Of a stretch of 11,070 bases of DNA, positions 1 to 8,803 are shown in pieces. Where the stretch lies: the NCBI GenBank assembly GCA_021772235.1, contig JAJFMI010000094.1:1-11070 (forward strand). Reading direction: 5' to 3'. A program made the translations under genes and the position numbers. The first letter of the stretch is position 1, and each line of letters opens with the position of its first letter. Under the pieces are notes generated by a model, which had not been told where the DNA came from, did not search any database, and worked only from the letters and a program-made list of their open reading frames with translations. The DNA is from Chlamydiota bacterium (lineage in GTDB: Bacteria; Chlamydiota; Chlamydiia; Chlamydiales; JAJFMI01).

Positions 1-3000
1 TCGCACTATTTGCCATCATTGTGGCTGTTGTAAGAGCGATAGAATCGGCTAGAAGCGTTCCTGAAATCGTTGTTAAACCTGATACCGTTGTAGAAATCGC
101 TCCCGAAGCAGTTGTCGCGGCAAGTGTTAGATTATTTCCACTGCTTACCGTTAGCGATGCGACATTTACTCCCAGCTGCAGATCGCCACTCCCAGAAGAG
201 AGCGTTAAATCGAACGCGCCATTTATAAGCTCCGTGCTGGTAATATTCCCACCAGCTGTTGTAATCGACGAATCTGCTGTGAGCTCAACAGGAATTGCAA
301 TCGTTACTGGATCGGCCGTTGTTGTGATGGCACCGCCGAACAGATAACTGCCCCCACCTGAAATCGAAAGTGCTCCATCAAGAGCAATATTTCCGGAAGT
401 AAACGGGCTCGCTCCGGTTAACGAAACAGTCAACGCCTCACCTGTAAAATCGTCACCAAAAGTGAAACGCGTCCCCACTACATTTGTGCTACCTGTAACC
501 GTCACAGGGCCTTGAAAATCGCCATGTAAAGAGACATTGGGAGCAGAAATTGAGCTAGCTGCAAAAGAATCTTCTGCCGTAATATTACCCGCACTGGTAA
601 TTGTCAGAGCAGAAAGAGGCGTTACCGACCCCACTGCATTTTGAAACGTGCAATCTCCCTCACCGCAATCAATTGTTAAATTATGAGCGCCATCAATATT
701 AGCAAATGTCACATCGCCATTGCCCGTTGTAAAACTCGCATTACCAATTAACGTTACATCCCCTGCAAAAACAATCGGCCCATTATTTGTTGTGATCTCA
801 CCGACAAAATTGACACTACCAGGACCATTTAAGAAATAGCCGCCATCAATCGAAGTTGTATTTCCTGGCGTCCCCGTTACCGTCCCACTATTATTTATCG
901 TAACCGTGCCCCCGCCAGTTGTCGTCACATTCCCATTGCGCACAAAATTTGTTCCTGTAAAAGAAATTCCTCCAGGAGAAAGCGTATTCAGATCCCCCAT
1001 AATGGAAACAGTGCCCGTAGAACTATCAACAGTAATGGTAGCAGCAGTCAAATCATTAGTATCGACATTATGGGCGCTTGTGATGGTTAGATCCTCCAAT
1101 CGCGTTGTCGCACCAACAGCACTTCCAAGCGTAATATCGCCTGTACCAGCAGAGAGCGTGAGATCAAAAAAGCCATCAACACTATTTTGCAGAGTAATCC
1201 CATCGCCCCCGAGAGTTAGATCTCCTACAAGTGTAATCGCACTAGAAAAGTCCAACGAACCATTTGTGGAGAGAAAAGAACCTACAGCCTCAACAGGACC
1301 ACTTCCCGTCTGTGCAAAAGCGCCATCGATCCCAGCAGTAAACCCTGCCGTCATCGTAAACGTCCCACTATTATTTACCGAAAAAATCCCCCCATTTGCC
1401 GTCACATGATCACCCTGACAGGTAAAATTTGTACCGGTTAACTGAATACCGCCAACCCCATCCGTATCAATATCCCCTTGGAAAAGCGTTAAACCACCTC
1501 CTGCACTCTGTGTAATGCGGCTTGCCGTAATCGATTCTGTCGAGACATTCATCGCGCTGCTGATTGCCAAATGACCGAAGCGCGTCGTTGCCCCTATATC
1601 TCTTAAAAAGAGAATATTCCCCGTACCTGCTGTGAGAGTGAGATCACCGCCACCATCTACTGCCCCATTAAACGTAATATTCTGATTGTTACTATTGATC
1701 GAAGCGCTTCCCGAGCAAACCACAATCGGACTTATGCTAACCACGCCCACAGAAGAAATGTTGCTTGAAAGAGTAAGAGCACCACTTCCTGCAACTGAAA
1801 ATGCGCCATCAACAGTAGTTGTAGCTAAAGATTGAAAAACAGCTGCTCCGCTGTTCACAAGATGAAACGGCCCCAAACCAGTAGTTGTAATCGTATCTGT
1901 GAAGGAAAATCCATTACCCGTTAATTTGATGCCCCCCACCGTATCTGACTGCAACTTTCCAAACGTCGCATTACCCGTACTATTTGTTAGCGTAATACTT
2001 GTAGCAAAAACACCCGCAACAGAAACATCATCCGCGCTACTAATTGTAAAAGTCCCAGTAGGCGTAGCCGTTAAACCCACATCGCCACCAATAACTAAAT
2101 CGCCCCCCTTCGCATCCAAGACCAGATTGTGCGCCCCCTGAACTGTAGAGCTGAGCGTAATATTCCCTGGACCCGTGCCTGAGCTAAGAGATAAATTATC
2201 CGTCATCGTGATCGGTGAAACAAAAGCGATAGCATCACCTGTTGTAGCAAGACTTCCCTTAATTGAAACCGTACCCGTACCGCTTTGTGTAAAAGATCCA
2301 TCTAAGGAAAAATCATCTTGGATAGTGAGCAAGCCACTATTTGTAATAGAAGTAGCCGCGCCATTAATTGTCGTCAGCGACCTATCAAACAGGACATTTG
2401 TTCCCGTTAAACTACAAAGAGTGGAAACAATCACATCATCTTGGAAACGTGTTAAACCCGTTCCCGAGACCTGAGCCAATGTTTTAGCAGATAAAGTTGA
2501 CTCTGCTGTAAAATTCCCGCAACTAACCACCTGCATCGTTTTTACTGGAATACTCGAACCCACGCTGCCCGAAAATGTGATGTCACCGCTGCCAGCAATG
2601 AGCGTAAGAACATAGTCCCCATCGACACTACTTCCCAAATGAATATTCCCATTACCACCTGAACTATCAATAATCAGATCGGCAGCAAGCAGCATCCCGT
2701 GATTAGAATTAAAATTTCCACCCAGAGCGAAATACCCACCAATCAACCCTGTACCAGTAGCAAGCTGCGTCACATTGCCAGAAACAATCAACCCTTGCGT
2801 CAACGCACCTGTGGTATGGCCCGAAGTATTGAGAAGAAGCGAGCCACCACCCAAAACACGCACGCCACCGTAAGCGACAATATCCGTACCAACAGCAGAA
2901 ATACCCGCCGGAGCATTTGAATCGAGCCACTTCATAGTCGTAAACGCGCCGCCCGTCCAGTTTGCATCTAGCGAAGCGACATAGACCTCTTGATTAAACA

Positions 3001-6000
3001 AAATATTCGAACTTGAAGAAATCGTAAGCGCGCCCAAACGCGCACCTCCCCCAATAACCCCATCAAATGTGATCGAATTCGTACCTGCACTCAAAGCTAA
3101 ATCATTTCCACCATCGAGAGTCCCCGAAAAAGTAATCGCATGATTTCCTGAGTCAATACTGGATGCTCCCGCAAGAGTTGTAGCGCCTGCAATCGCAACC
3201 GTATTTCCTGCAGTAATACTATTGCTAAGAGAAAGTGTACCAGAAAGCGATTGCGTAAATTTCCCACTACTTGTAACCGTGGCACCCGAATCGAACGTGC
3301 AGACCCCACTGTTTTTTAAAACGAAGTTCCCCCCATTTGTCGTCGTAACCGCATCCTGAAAAGTGAAATTCGTCCCACCCAAATCGATCCCCACAACACC
3401 TGACGATCGCAACGTGCCTTGGAAAAGCGAAGTGCCTGTCCCAGAAATCTGCGCAATATTGACCACATCAATATTTGATAGCGCCGTAAAATCCTGCACG
3501 GCAGGAATCAAAAACGTTAAGAGAGGAGTTGTAGCACCAATTGCGCCCGTAACCAAAATATCCCCAGAAGGAGCATAAAGAGTGAGGTTTCTTAAACCTG
3601 CCGTGTCTGCATCGATCGTGTTTTGAAAAGTAATGTCCACAGCAGATTTAATAATCGCATTGATCGACGTATCGCGAATCACCGGAACGGGAAAAACAAT
3701 TGAACCGACCGTAGTCGTCAAATTACTACCAAGAAAAATTGTTCCACTACTTGTAAGCGTAATATTTTCCGCCTCAGCATTACCGCGAAGCTTGAGATCC
3801 CCACTTGTAAATGCGAGCGTGCCAAACTCCCCATTTCCAGGAGAACCAATCGTCAAAAGATCAATTGTACCAGTGCCACTGTTGAGCGCCACATCGTGCG
3901 AGGAATTTGTAGATCCGCGCAAAGAGGGAAGAGTGATCGCACCGCCTGCAGTCGCAATACTCAAATCAGAATTCACGGCAAACTGCACAAGATTAGAAGA
4001 AAAAGAGACCGCATCGTTTGAAGTAATAATATTAGTGAGAGCCCCAGAATTAATATTTAACGTCGGCGCTGTGATCGTAAATGGATTGAGACGATAACTT
4101 ACGCCTGATAAAGAGAGCGCCGTTGTTGCCGTTAAATTTGTTGCACCAACAATTCCCTCACTACCACCACCCACATTGCTGAGAGTGATATTTGTACCTG
4201 AACCAATCAAACTACTTAGCGCCGTCGTACTTCCAATAGCCCCACCAAAAGTCAAATTGCCTTCACCCGCAACTGCAGTAAGAGCAAATCCGCCATCACA
4301 ACTTCCACTAAGCGTCACATTTCCCGCACCATTTCCCGAGCTAACCTGCGCATCGGCTGTCAAAATGACCGACCCAGAAAGCGTCAAATCTTGACTCACC
4401 GTTGTAACATCTGCGCCAAGAGAAATCGTGCCACTACCTGGTGCACTAAAAAGACCACTAGATACCAAATCATCTTGAATCACAAGCGCGCCACTTGCAG
4501 AAAGAGTCATCGGACCACTTGCTGCTGTAGTCAAACCAGCCAGCACCGAAATATTTGTAGCCGTAAGCGCAATTCCAGACGCATTGCTGCTATTCACAAC
4601 GCCGTTTAAAGTCGTCGTGCCCGTACCTGACAATTGCGAAAAAGAGCCAAGCGTCATCGCCTGCGCCGTCACATTATTTGCACTGCTAACCACCACACTT
4701 GTTAACGGAACACTATTTCCAACAGGACCAAAAACCAGATCATCACCGCCGAGCGTTAAATCAAACGCCCCATCGATAACCCCTAGAGAAACATCACCAC
4801 CGACAAAAGAACTATTTCCAAAAAGCGTTACCGGACTCGCAATAGAAATATCTCCGGCATTCATCGCCCCATTGAACTGAAACGCACCCGCGCCCATTTG
4901 CGAAAATGCGCCTGTTAACGTAATTGCGCTGCCAGATATCGCCGTAAACGTATCACTATTATTTACAGAAAACGAGCCCCCGCTAATCGAACTTTCTACA
5001 ACAAAAGCGCCGCCCGTTAGCGAAGTGGCGCCAGAAGTAATCGCCCCTTTAAAAGTCGACGTCCCACTTCCGTTGCTCAAGGTTATTGAATTTGTAACAG
5101 CAGTTCCCATCTCCCAATTGCGGCAACTCGCAATCACAAGATCATCAAGAGAAACCGTACCATTCATTGCAATATCATTGCTGCCTGCAACTAAACTCAG
5201 AGTCGCAGCCCCGCCTAAAGTATTGGCAAACGTAATATTCCCACCCGCCGTAAGCGCGCTATCTGCCGCACAAGAGACAGGACCAGCAAACGTGATCGCC
5301 CCCCCAACATCAATTGTATTAGCAAGTGAAGATCCGCCCGCCCCACTTTGCGTAAATGCGTTAACAACAGAAATGCTACTAGCAGACCCCTGTGAAAAGA
5401 GACCGCTATTATTGATAGAAAGCAGATCCGTTGAGACATCTCCGAGAAATGTAAATCCACTACCCGTAAGGGCAATCCCTGCCGCATCTGTCGTCGTCAA
5501 ATCGCCATAAAACGTCGTCGTGCCCACACCATCAAGCTGCGAAATCCGCCCCGCTGCAATTCCCTGCATAGCAACAGTACCGCCCGTGTCGATAATAAAA
5601 TGTGCCAAAGCAGATGAAGCGCCCACCTCACCGCTAATAGTAATCGCACCCGTACCAGAACCGACCGTAAAATTGACCGCGCCATTGATATCATCATCAA
5701 GAGAAATATTGCCCCCGCCAAGAGCCGTAGAAAGAGCCGTATTTGCAGTTAAAGTAACCGGCGAACTCATCGCAATATCGCCCGCAACCGACGAGAGATT
5801 CCCCTCAAAATTCACCGGGCCCGAACCATTTTGTGTAAACGTGCCATCGACAGAACCTGTGACCGAAAACACCTCCGTGTACAAACCGCTATTAGTGATC
5901 GTGCAAGGCCCCGTATTCGTCGTAATAATGGTGCCGGAATGAGTAATCTCATTCCCTGTAATGAGAATTCCTGCGCTGCCAATCGTGTTAAGATCACCCG

Positions 6001-7300
6001 TAACCTGCAACGCATTTGTCACATCCAAGTCGATGCTACTCGCTGTAATTCCGAGCGATGTCAAATTATTACAACTGTTTACAACTAAGGCCTCCATACG
6101 CGTCGGTGATCCTACTTGCCCACCAAAAGAAATATCTCCCGTACCAGCAGTTAAATCGAGATCAAACGCGCCATAAATCGGTTTAGCAAAAGAAATATCA
6201 CCCGCACCATTACCCGTACCCATGACAGAATTGCCCTGCAAAAGCACCGTTCCTGCAAGCGTGATCGGGTCGCCATCCGTATACATTTTTCCCCATGTGC
6301 GCACAAAACTATTTGTGCCCGTCTGCACAATCGGACCATCAATATTCAGAACCGCTGCCTGCAAAATATAGAGCTGCGTCGTATTTGCCGTAAACGCTCC
6401 CCCATTTGCCGTTGTCACCTGATTGGCAAAAGCAAGCAAATTACACGTTGCATCCAAACCGCTACTCCCAGAAAGCGCTAAAGCCCCAATAAAATAAGTA
6501 TACCCTCTCCCACTATGCTGCAGAAAACTCTCCGCATTTACGGCACGCGTAATAAAATAATTGCACGAATTGACAGTAATCGCCTTCAGTGGGGCGAGAC
6601 CACCAGCCGTTCCAATCCAATTGATATATCCAAAATTTCCTGCCGAAAAAGTCAAATCATGCGTTCCATCAATCGTCGAATACGCATAAATATTTGCACC
6701 ATTAACAAATGCGCCCCCATTTGTCGTATCCAAAACAACATCCGCACCCAAGGTCAAAGGATTGTAGAAATTGATATAACCGCCATTTGTCGTAATATCA
6801 CTTGAAATAGTTGTATCTCCATGAAAGAGAATCTGCTTATCCGAAGTGATCACCGCCTGCTGAGAAATGGCTTTTGCTGTAAAGTCCAGCGATGAAGGCG
6901 GCGTAGAATTTCCAATTCCCCCTTGAAGAAGAAGATCCCCTTCAGTACCTGCATTGATCGTAAGTTTTTTTGCGCCATCAACAAGACCAATCGTAATATC
7001 CGCACCAACTGTATTACTCCCAGCATTTGTAGCATCAGCCGTAATATCATCTCCTAAAAGAGCAGCCCCCTTCCAAGAAATCGTTCCGCCTAAAGTCGTC
7101 TGGTTTCCAAAAAGATTGATCTGATCGGCCGTATAAGAAATAGCGTTGCCAGCAAGCACAGTAGAATTTTGTGCAATCGTCCCCCCCGTAACCGTCAATG
7201 AACGCAGCTGAGAAGGACTCCCGACAGCCTTATTGAAAGTCACAACCCCTGAACCAGCATCAATCGTTAAATGACGATTGTTATAAACAATATCGGAAAA
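1..7300 (-). repeat. Array of about 160-residue diverged beta-strand modules inside the exoprotein gene
   Basis: A recurring anchor of the type DGAxxLTLxAGxGDI appears in frame, with its first residue ending at about 6979, 6670, 6175, 5686, 5218, 4774, 4297, 3613, 3115, 2623, 2140, 1657, 1177, 694 and 223. Most spacings are 444-498 bp. Each module then runs through VGxxTxLxxLxIxSAxNV, a GTGxTxFQGD segment, LTGTNFTF, NNSGxF and DGAFTQxGSG before the next anchor. Neighbouring copies are diverged at DNA level, but short near-identical tracts remain: 881-897 and 1361-1377 are identical and exactly 480 bp apart. Nearest the TPS domain the anchors are only about 310 bp apart (about 7290, 6979, 6670), and one module around 3613-4297 is longer (684 bp). 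Likely a stacked beta-helix shaft (inference). Confidence 0.85.
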
Positions 7301-8803
7301 CGTAACATCACCACCCGCAGTATTTAAAATAGAGTCGCGATTTACCTGCACCTGCCCATTCAACGTTAAATCCCCACCTTGCGTGGCAACCGTACCCCGT
7401 AAACGAATGCGCCCAACACCCGTAGAACCAGCAGATAGCGTAAGCGAAACCCCTGAATTTTCCATCACCACATCCGTGTTGATGTTAATACGGCTATTCG
7501 CATTACGACCTGCACAAAGAGTCACATTAGATTTAGCAGAAGTGATAGTAGAAGCAGCAATCGTGAAATTCCCACTTTTAGAACAGTTGGGCGGAGAGAC
7601 TTGTGAAAGAGAAGCCTTCCCTGATGCATTGATGTTAATGCGATTGGGATCAGTCAACCAATCCCCCAACTTTCCCTTTGGGGCAGACGTATCTACAAAC
7701 CCAAAATTACAACTACCGCCGCCAAAACCAGACGTTTCAACAAAACCGCCATTGCCACCCTCATCCCCGCCGCATGCAAAAATCTGCCCATCGAAATAGA
7801 GCGCGCTTTCACCCACAAGACGCACCACACCACCATCACCATAGACTCTACTGTCGGCATAAATAAAAGAGCCGCGATCGAAAATCACCTCATCGCCAAA
7901 AACTGAAACAGCGCCTCCGCCAAAATTTGAAGAGACAGAAATTTCCGAGTTATGGAAATGCACCCGTTTTTCTGCAACAACCTCAACAAGGTCGCCTTCC
8001 ACCTTGCAACCCTCAACATTCACATTTCCATCGCAAAGACGGAAAACCCCATTGACCTCTTGAATCGAAGTTGCCGCAACAGCACCATCAGAATTGACCA
8101 CCATGCGCACCGCATCGCGGGCCGTTGCCATAGCAAGCTCTACACCTCCATTTGCGGCAGCAATTTTGCCAGAATTTTCAATAAGCGCCTCTTCCAATTC
8201 GCCTTCCACAACAAATTGCATCAAGCCATCCCCATTAAAATCGAGCACCACCTTTTCCGCAGAAGCAATAGCTACCTTGCCAGCTTTTGCAAAAACCGAA
8301 CCAAAATTGCGAACCACCGGTGCCATCAAAGCGACAAAACTCTCCCCCGTAATCTTCCCTCGGTTGATAATCGCGCCACCTTTTTTACCCAAAACAAAAG
8401 CAAAGCGATCGGCCAAAAAATCCTCATCCGCAATATCTAAACTCGACGCAACAAACGCGCCCGTATTGACAACCGCATGCTTGCCGAAAACCAAACCATT
8501 GGGATTCACGAGAAAAAGCCGTCCATTTGATTCCAAGCGACCTAAAATCTCACTCGCATCAGCCCCCTCAACGCGACTCAAAACCGTCGCTTTTTTTGAC
8601 GGCTGCACAAACGCCACCCTCTCATCACGGCCCACATCAAACTTTTCAAAGTGCAAAATCGCCTTATCCGACGCCGTGATTTCCAAAGAGCCTCTGTCCT
8701 TTTCACAAAATTTCGCATGGCCTGCCACAACACGCTCCCCCTTCGGGAGCCCATGGAGCGCAACAATAGAGCTGATAACAGCAACAAAAATAAATTTATT
8801 CAA
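1..8803 (-). CDS. Giant two-partner secretion exoprotein (TpsA, filamentous haemagglutinin-like), 3' end outside window
   Basis: This is the secreted partner of a type Vb system, expected to pass through the transporter encoded just upstream and to act at the cell surface or outside as an adhesin-like fibre. The frame is open from the TTG at 8803 to base 1 (at least 2,934 codons); stop and C-terminus are not visible. The TTG is preferred because an in-frame TAA lies just upstream, no ATG is near, and it gives a good signal peptide (MNKFIFVAVISSIVALHG). Then comes a TPS secretion domain with LFLVNPNGLVFG at residues 97-108, VNTGAFVASSLDI at 112-124 and GGFVETSG at 352-359. From about residue 500 the protein is Gly/Ser/Thr/Asn-rich repeat modules of about 160 residues, probably a right-handed beta-helix (inference). 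Membership of the haemagglutination-activity family is well supported. The actual role (adhesin, haemolysin, contact-dependent toxin) is not, because the C-terminus that would decide it is missing. Confidence 0.93.
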   Translation of the reverse strand, partial: MNKFIFVAVISSIVALHGLPKGERVVAGHAKFCEKDRGSLEITASDKAILHFEKFDVGRDERVAFVQPSKKATVLSRVEGADASEILGRLESNGRLFLVNPNGLVFGKHAVVNTGAFVASSLDIADEDFLADRFAFVLGKKGGAIINRGKITGESFVALMAPVVRNFGSVFAKAGKVAIASAEKVVLDFNGDGLMQFVVEGELEEALIENSGKIAAANGGVELAMATARDAVRMVVNSDGAVAATSIQEVNGVFRLCDGNVNVEGCKVEGDLVEVVAEKRVHFHNSEISVSSNFGGGAVSVFGDEVIFDRGSFIYADSRVYGDGGVVRLVGESALYFDGQIFACGGDEGGNGGFVETSGFGGGSCNFGFVDTSAPKGKLGDWLTDPNRININASGKASLSQVSPPNCSKSGNFTIAASTITSAKSNVTLCAGRNANSRININTDVVMENSGVSLTLSAGSTGVGRIRLRGTVATQGGDLTLNGQVQVNRDSILNTAGGDVTFSDIVYNNRHLTIDAGSGVVTFNKAVGSPSQLRSLTVTGGTIAQNSTVLAGNAISYTADQINLFGNQTTLGGTISWKGAALLGDDITADATNAGSNTVGADITIGLVDGAKKLTINAGTEGDLLLQGGIGNSTPPSSLDFTAKAISQQAVITSDKQILFHGDTTISSDITTNGGYINFYNPLTLGADVVLDTTNGGAFVNGANIYAYSTIDGTHDLTFSAGNFGYINWIGTAGGLAPLKAITVNSCNYFITRAVNAESFLQHSGRGYTYFIGALALSGSSGLDATCNLLAFANQVTTANGGAFTANTTQLYILQAAVLNIDGPIVQTGTNSFVRTWGKMYTDGDPITLAGTVLLQGNSVMGTGNGAGDISFAKPIYGAFDLDLTAGTGDISFGGQVGSPTRMEALVVNSCNNLTSLGITASSIDLDVTNALQVTGDLNTIGSAGILITGNEITHSGTIITTNTGPCTITNSGLYTEVFSVTGSVDGTFTQNGSGPVNFEGNLSSVAGDIAMSSPVTLTANTALSTALGGGNISLDDDINGAVNFTVGSGTGAITISGEVGASSALAHFIIDTGGTVAMQGIAAGRISQLDGVGTTTFYGDLTTTDAAGIALTGSGFTFLGDVSTDLLSINNSGLFSQGSASSISVVNAFTQSGAGGSSLANTIDVGGAITFAGPVSCAADSALTAGGNITFANTLGGAATLSLVAGSNDIAMNGTVSLDDLVIASCRNWEMGTAVTNSITLSNGSGTSTFKGAITSGATSLTGGAFVVESSISGGSFSVNNSDTFTAISGSAITLTGAFSQMGAGAFQFNGAMNAGDISIASPVTLFGNSSFVGGDVSLGVIDGAFDLTLGGDDLVFGPVGNSVPLTSVVVSSANNVTAQAMTLGSFSQLSGTGTTTLNGVVNSSNASGIALTATNISVLAGLTTAASGPMTLSASGALVIQDDLVSSGLFSAPGSGTISLGADVTTVSQDLTLSGSVILTADAQVSSGNGAGNVTLSGSCDGGFALTAVAGEGNLTFGGAIGSTTALSSLIGSGTNITLSNVGGGSEGIVGATNLTATTALSLSGVSYRLNPFTITAPTLNINSGALTNIITSNDAVSFSSNLVQFAVNSDLSIATAGGAITLPSLRGSTNSSHDVALNSGTGTIDLLTIGSPGNGEFGTLAFTSGDLKLRGNAEAENITLTSSGTIFLGSNLTTTVGSIVFPVPVIRDTSINAIIKSAVDITFQNTIDADTAGLRNLTLYAPSGDILVTGAIGATTPLLTFLIPAVQDFTALSNIDVVNIAQISGTGTSLFQGTLRSSGVVGIDLGGTNFTFQDAVTTTNGGNFVLKNSGVCTFDSGATVTSSGKFTQSLSGTLSLSNSITAGNTVAIAGATTLAGASSIDSGNHAITFSGTLDGGNDLALSAGTNSITFDGVIGGGARLGALTISSSSNILFNQEVYVASLDANWTGGAFTTMKWLDSNAPAGISAVGTDIVAYGGVRVLGGGSLLLNTSGHTTGALTQGLIVSGNVTQLATGTGLIGGYFALGGNFNSNHGMLLAADLIIDSSGGNGNIHLGSSVDGDYVLTLIAGSGDITFSGSVGSSIPVKTMQVVSCGNFTAESTLSAKTLAQVSGTGLTRFQDDVIVSTLCSLTGTNVLFDRSLTTINGAATSITNSGLLTIQDDFSLDGSFTQSGTGTVSIKGSLATTGDAIAFVSPITMTDNLSLSSGTGPGNITLSSTVQGAHNLVLDAKGGDLVIGGDVGLTATPTGTFTISSADDVSVAGVFATSITLTNSTGNATFGKLQSDTVGGIKLTGNGFSFTDTITTTGLGPFHLVNSGAAVFQSLATTTVDGAFSVAGSGALTLSSNISSVGVVSISPIVVCSGSASINSNNQNITFNGAVDGGGDLTLTAGTGNILFLRDIGATTRFGHLAISSAMNVSTESITASRITQSAGGGLTLFQGDIDTDGVGGIQLTGTNFTCQGDHVTANGGIFSVNNSGTFTMTAGFTAGIDGAFAQTGSGPVEAVGSFLSTNGSLDFSSAITLVGDLTLGGDGITLQNSVDGFFDLTLSAGTGDITLGSAVGATTRLEDLTITSAHNVDTNDLTAATITVDSSTGTVSIMGDLNTLSPGGISFTGTNFVRNGNVTTTGGGTVTINNSGTVTGTPGNTTSIDGGYFLNGPGSVNFVGEITTNNGPIVFAGDVTLIGNASFTTGNGDVTFANIDGAHNLTIDCGEGDCTFQNAVGSVTPLSALTITSAGNITAEDSFAASSISAPNVSLHGDFQGPVTVTGSTNVVGTRFTFGDDFTGEALTVSLTGASPFTSGNIALDGALSISGGGSYLFGGAITTTADPVTIAIPVELTADSSITTAGGNITSTELINGAFDLTLSSGSGDLQLGVNVASLTVSSGNNLTLAATTASGAISTTVSGLTTISGTLLADSIALTTATMMANSA
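7709..8749 (-). other. TPS secretion domain of the exoprotein
   Basis: Residues about 19-365 match the haemagglutination-activity (TPS) domain recognised by the partner transporter. Landmarks seen: SNGRLFLVNPNGLVFG around residues 92-107 (NPNG encoded at 8506-8495), VNTGAFVASSLDI at 112-124, and GGFVETSG at 352-359 (FVETSG encoded at 7744-7727). In known family members the NPNG motif is important for secretion and the domain forms a beta-helix. Unusual for this domain class are five cysteines at residues 33, 257, 266, 344 and 365. The domain is followed by a short Gly-rich linker with the tract GKLGDWLTDPNRININ. Confidence 0.88.
8750..8803 (-). other. Signal peptide of the exoprotein
   Basis: Residues 1-18 read MNKFIFVAVISSIVALHG: a lysine at position 3, then a hydrophobic core (FIFVAVISSIVAL), then the turn-prone HGLP. 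It is a short, ordinary Sec-type signal, without the extended N-terminal region seen in many large TpsA proteins. The cleavage site is not obvious; after A15 or G18 are both plausible. It also supports the TTG at 8803 as the true start, because any later start would remove the signal. Confidence 0.75.
8800..8803 (-). promoter_or_regulatory. TTGA stop/start overlap coupling transporter and exoprotein translation
   Basis: The transporter ends CCG TTT TGA, and the exoprotein frame begins TTG AAT AAA one base before that TGA, giving a four-base TTGA overlap analogous to the common ATGA. No Shine-Dalgarno-like purine run lies in the preceding 15 bases. The arrangement fits termination-reinitiation, so exoprotein synthesis would depend on translation of the transporter. 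The overlap is read directly; the coupling is inference. Confidence 0.65.

Noticed and set aside
1..7300. CRISPR-like or short tandem repeat interpretation of the periodic sequence
   Set aside because: The period is about 480 bp, in frame, with diverged copies and conserved protein motifs; there are no short identical direct repeats with unique spacers.
21..7799. Many plus- and minus-strand frames of 60-170 codons across the exoprotein gene
   Set aside because: All are shadows of one continuous minus-strand frame. Their biased Val/Pro/Ser-rich products come from reading Gly/Thr/Asn-rich repeat codons in other frames.
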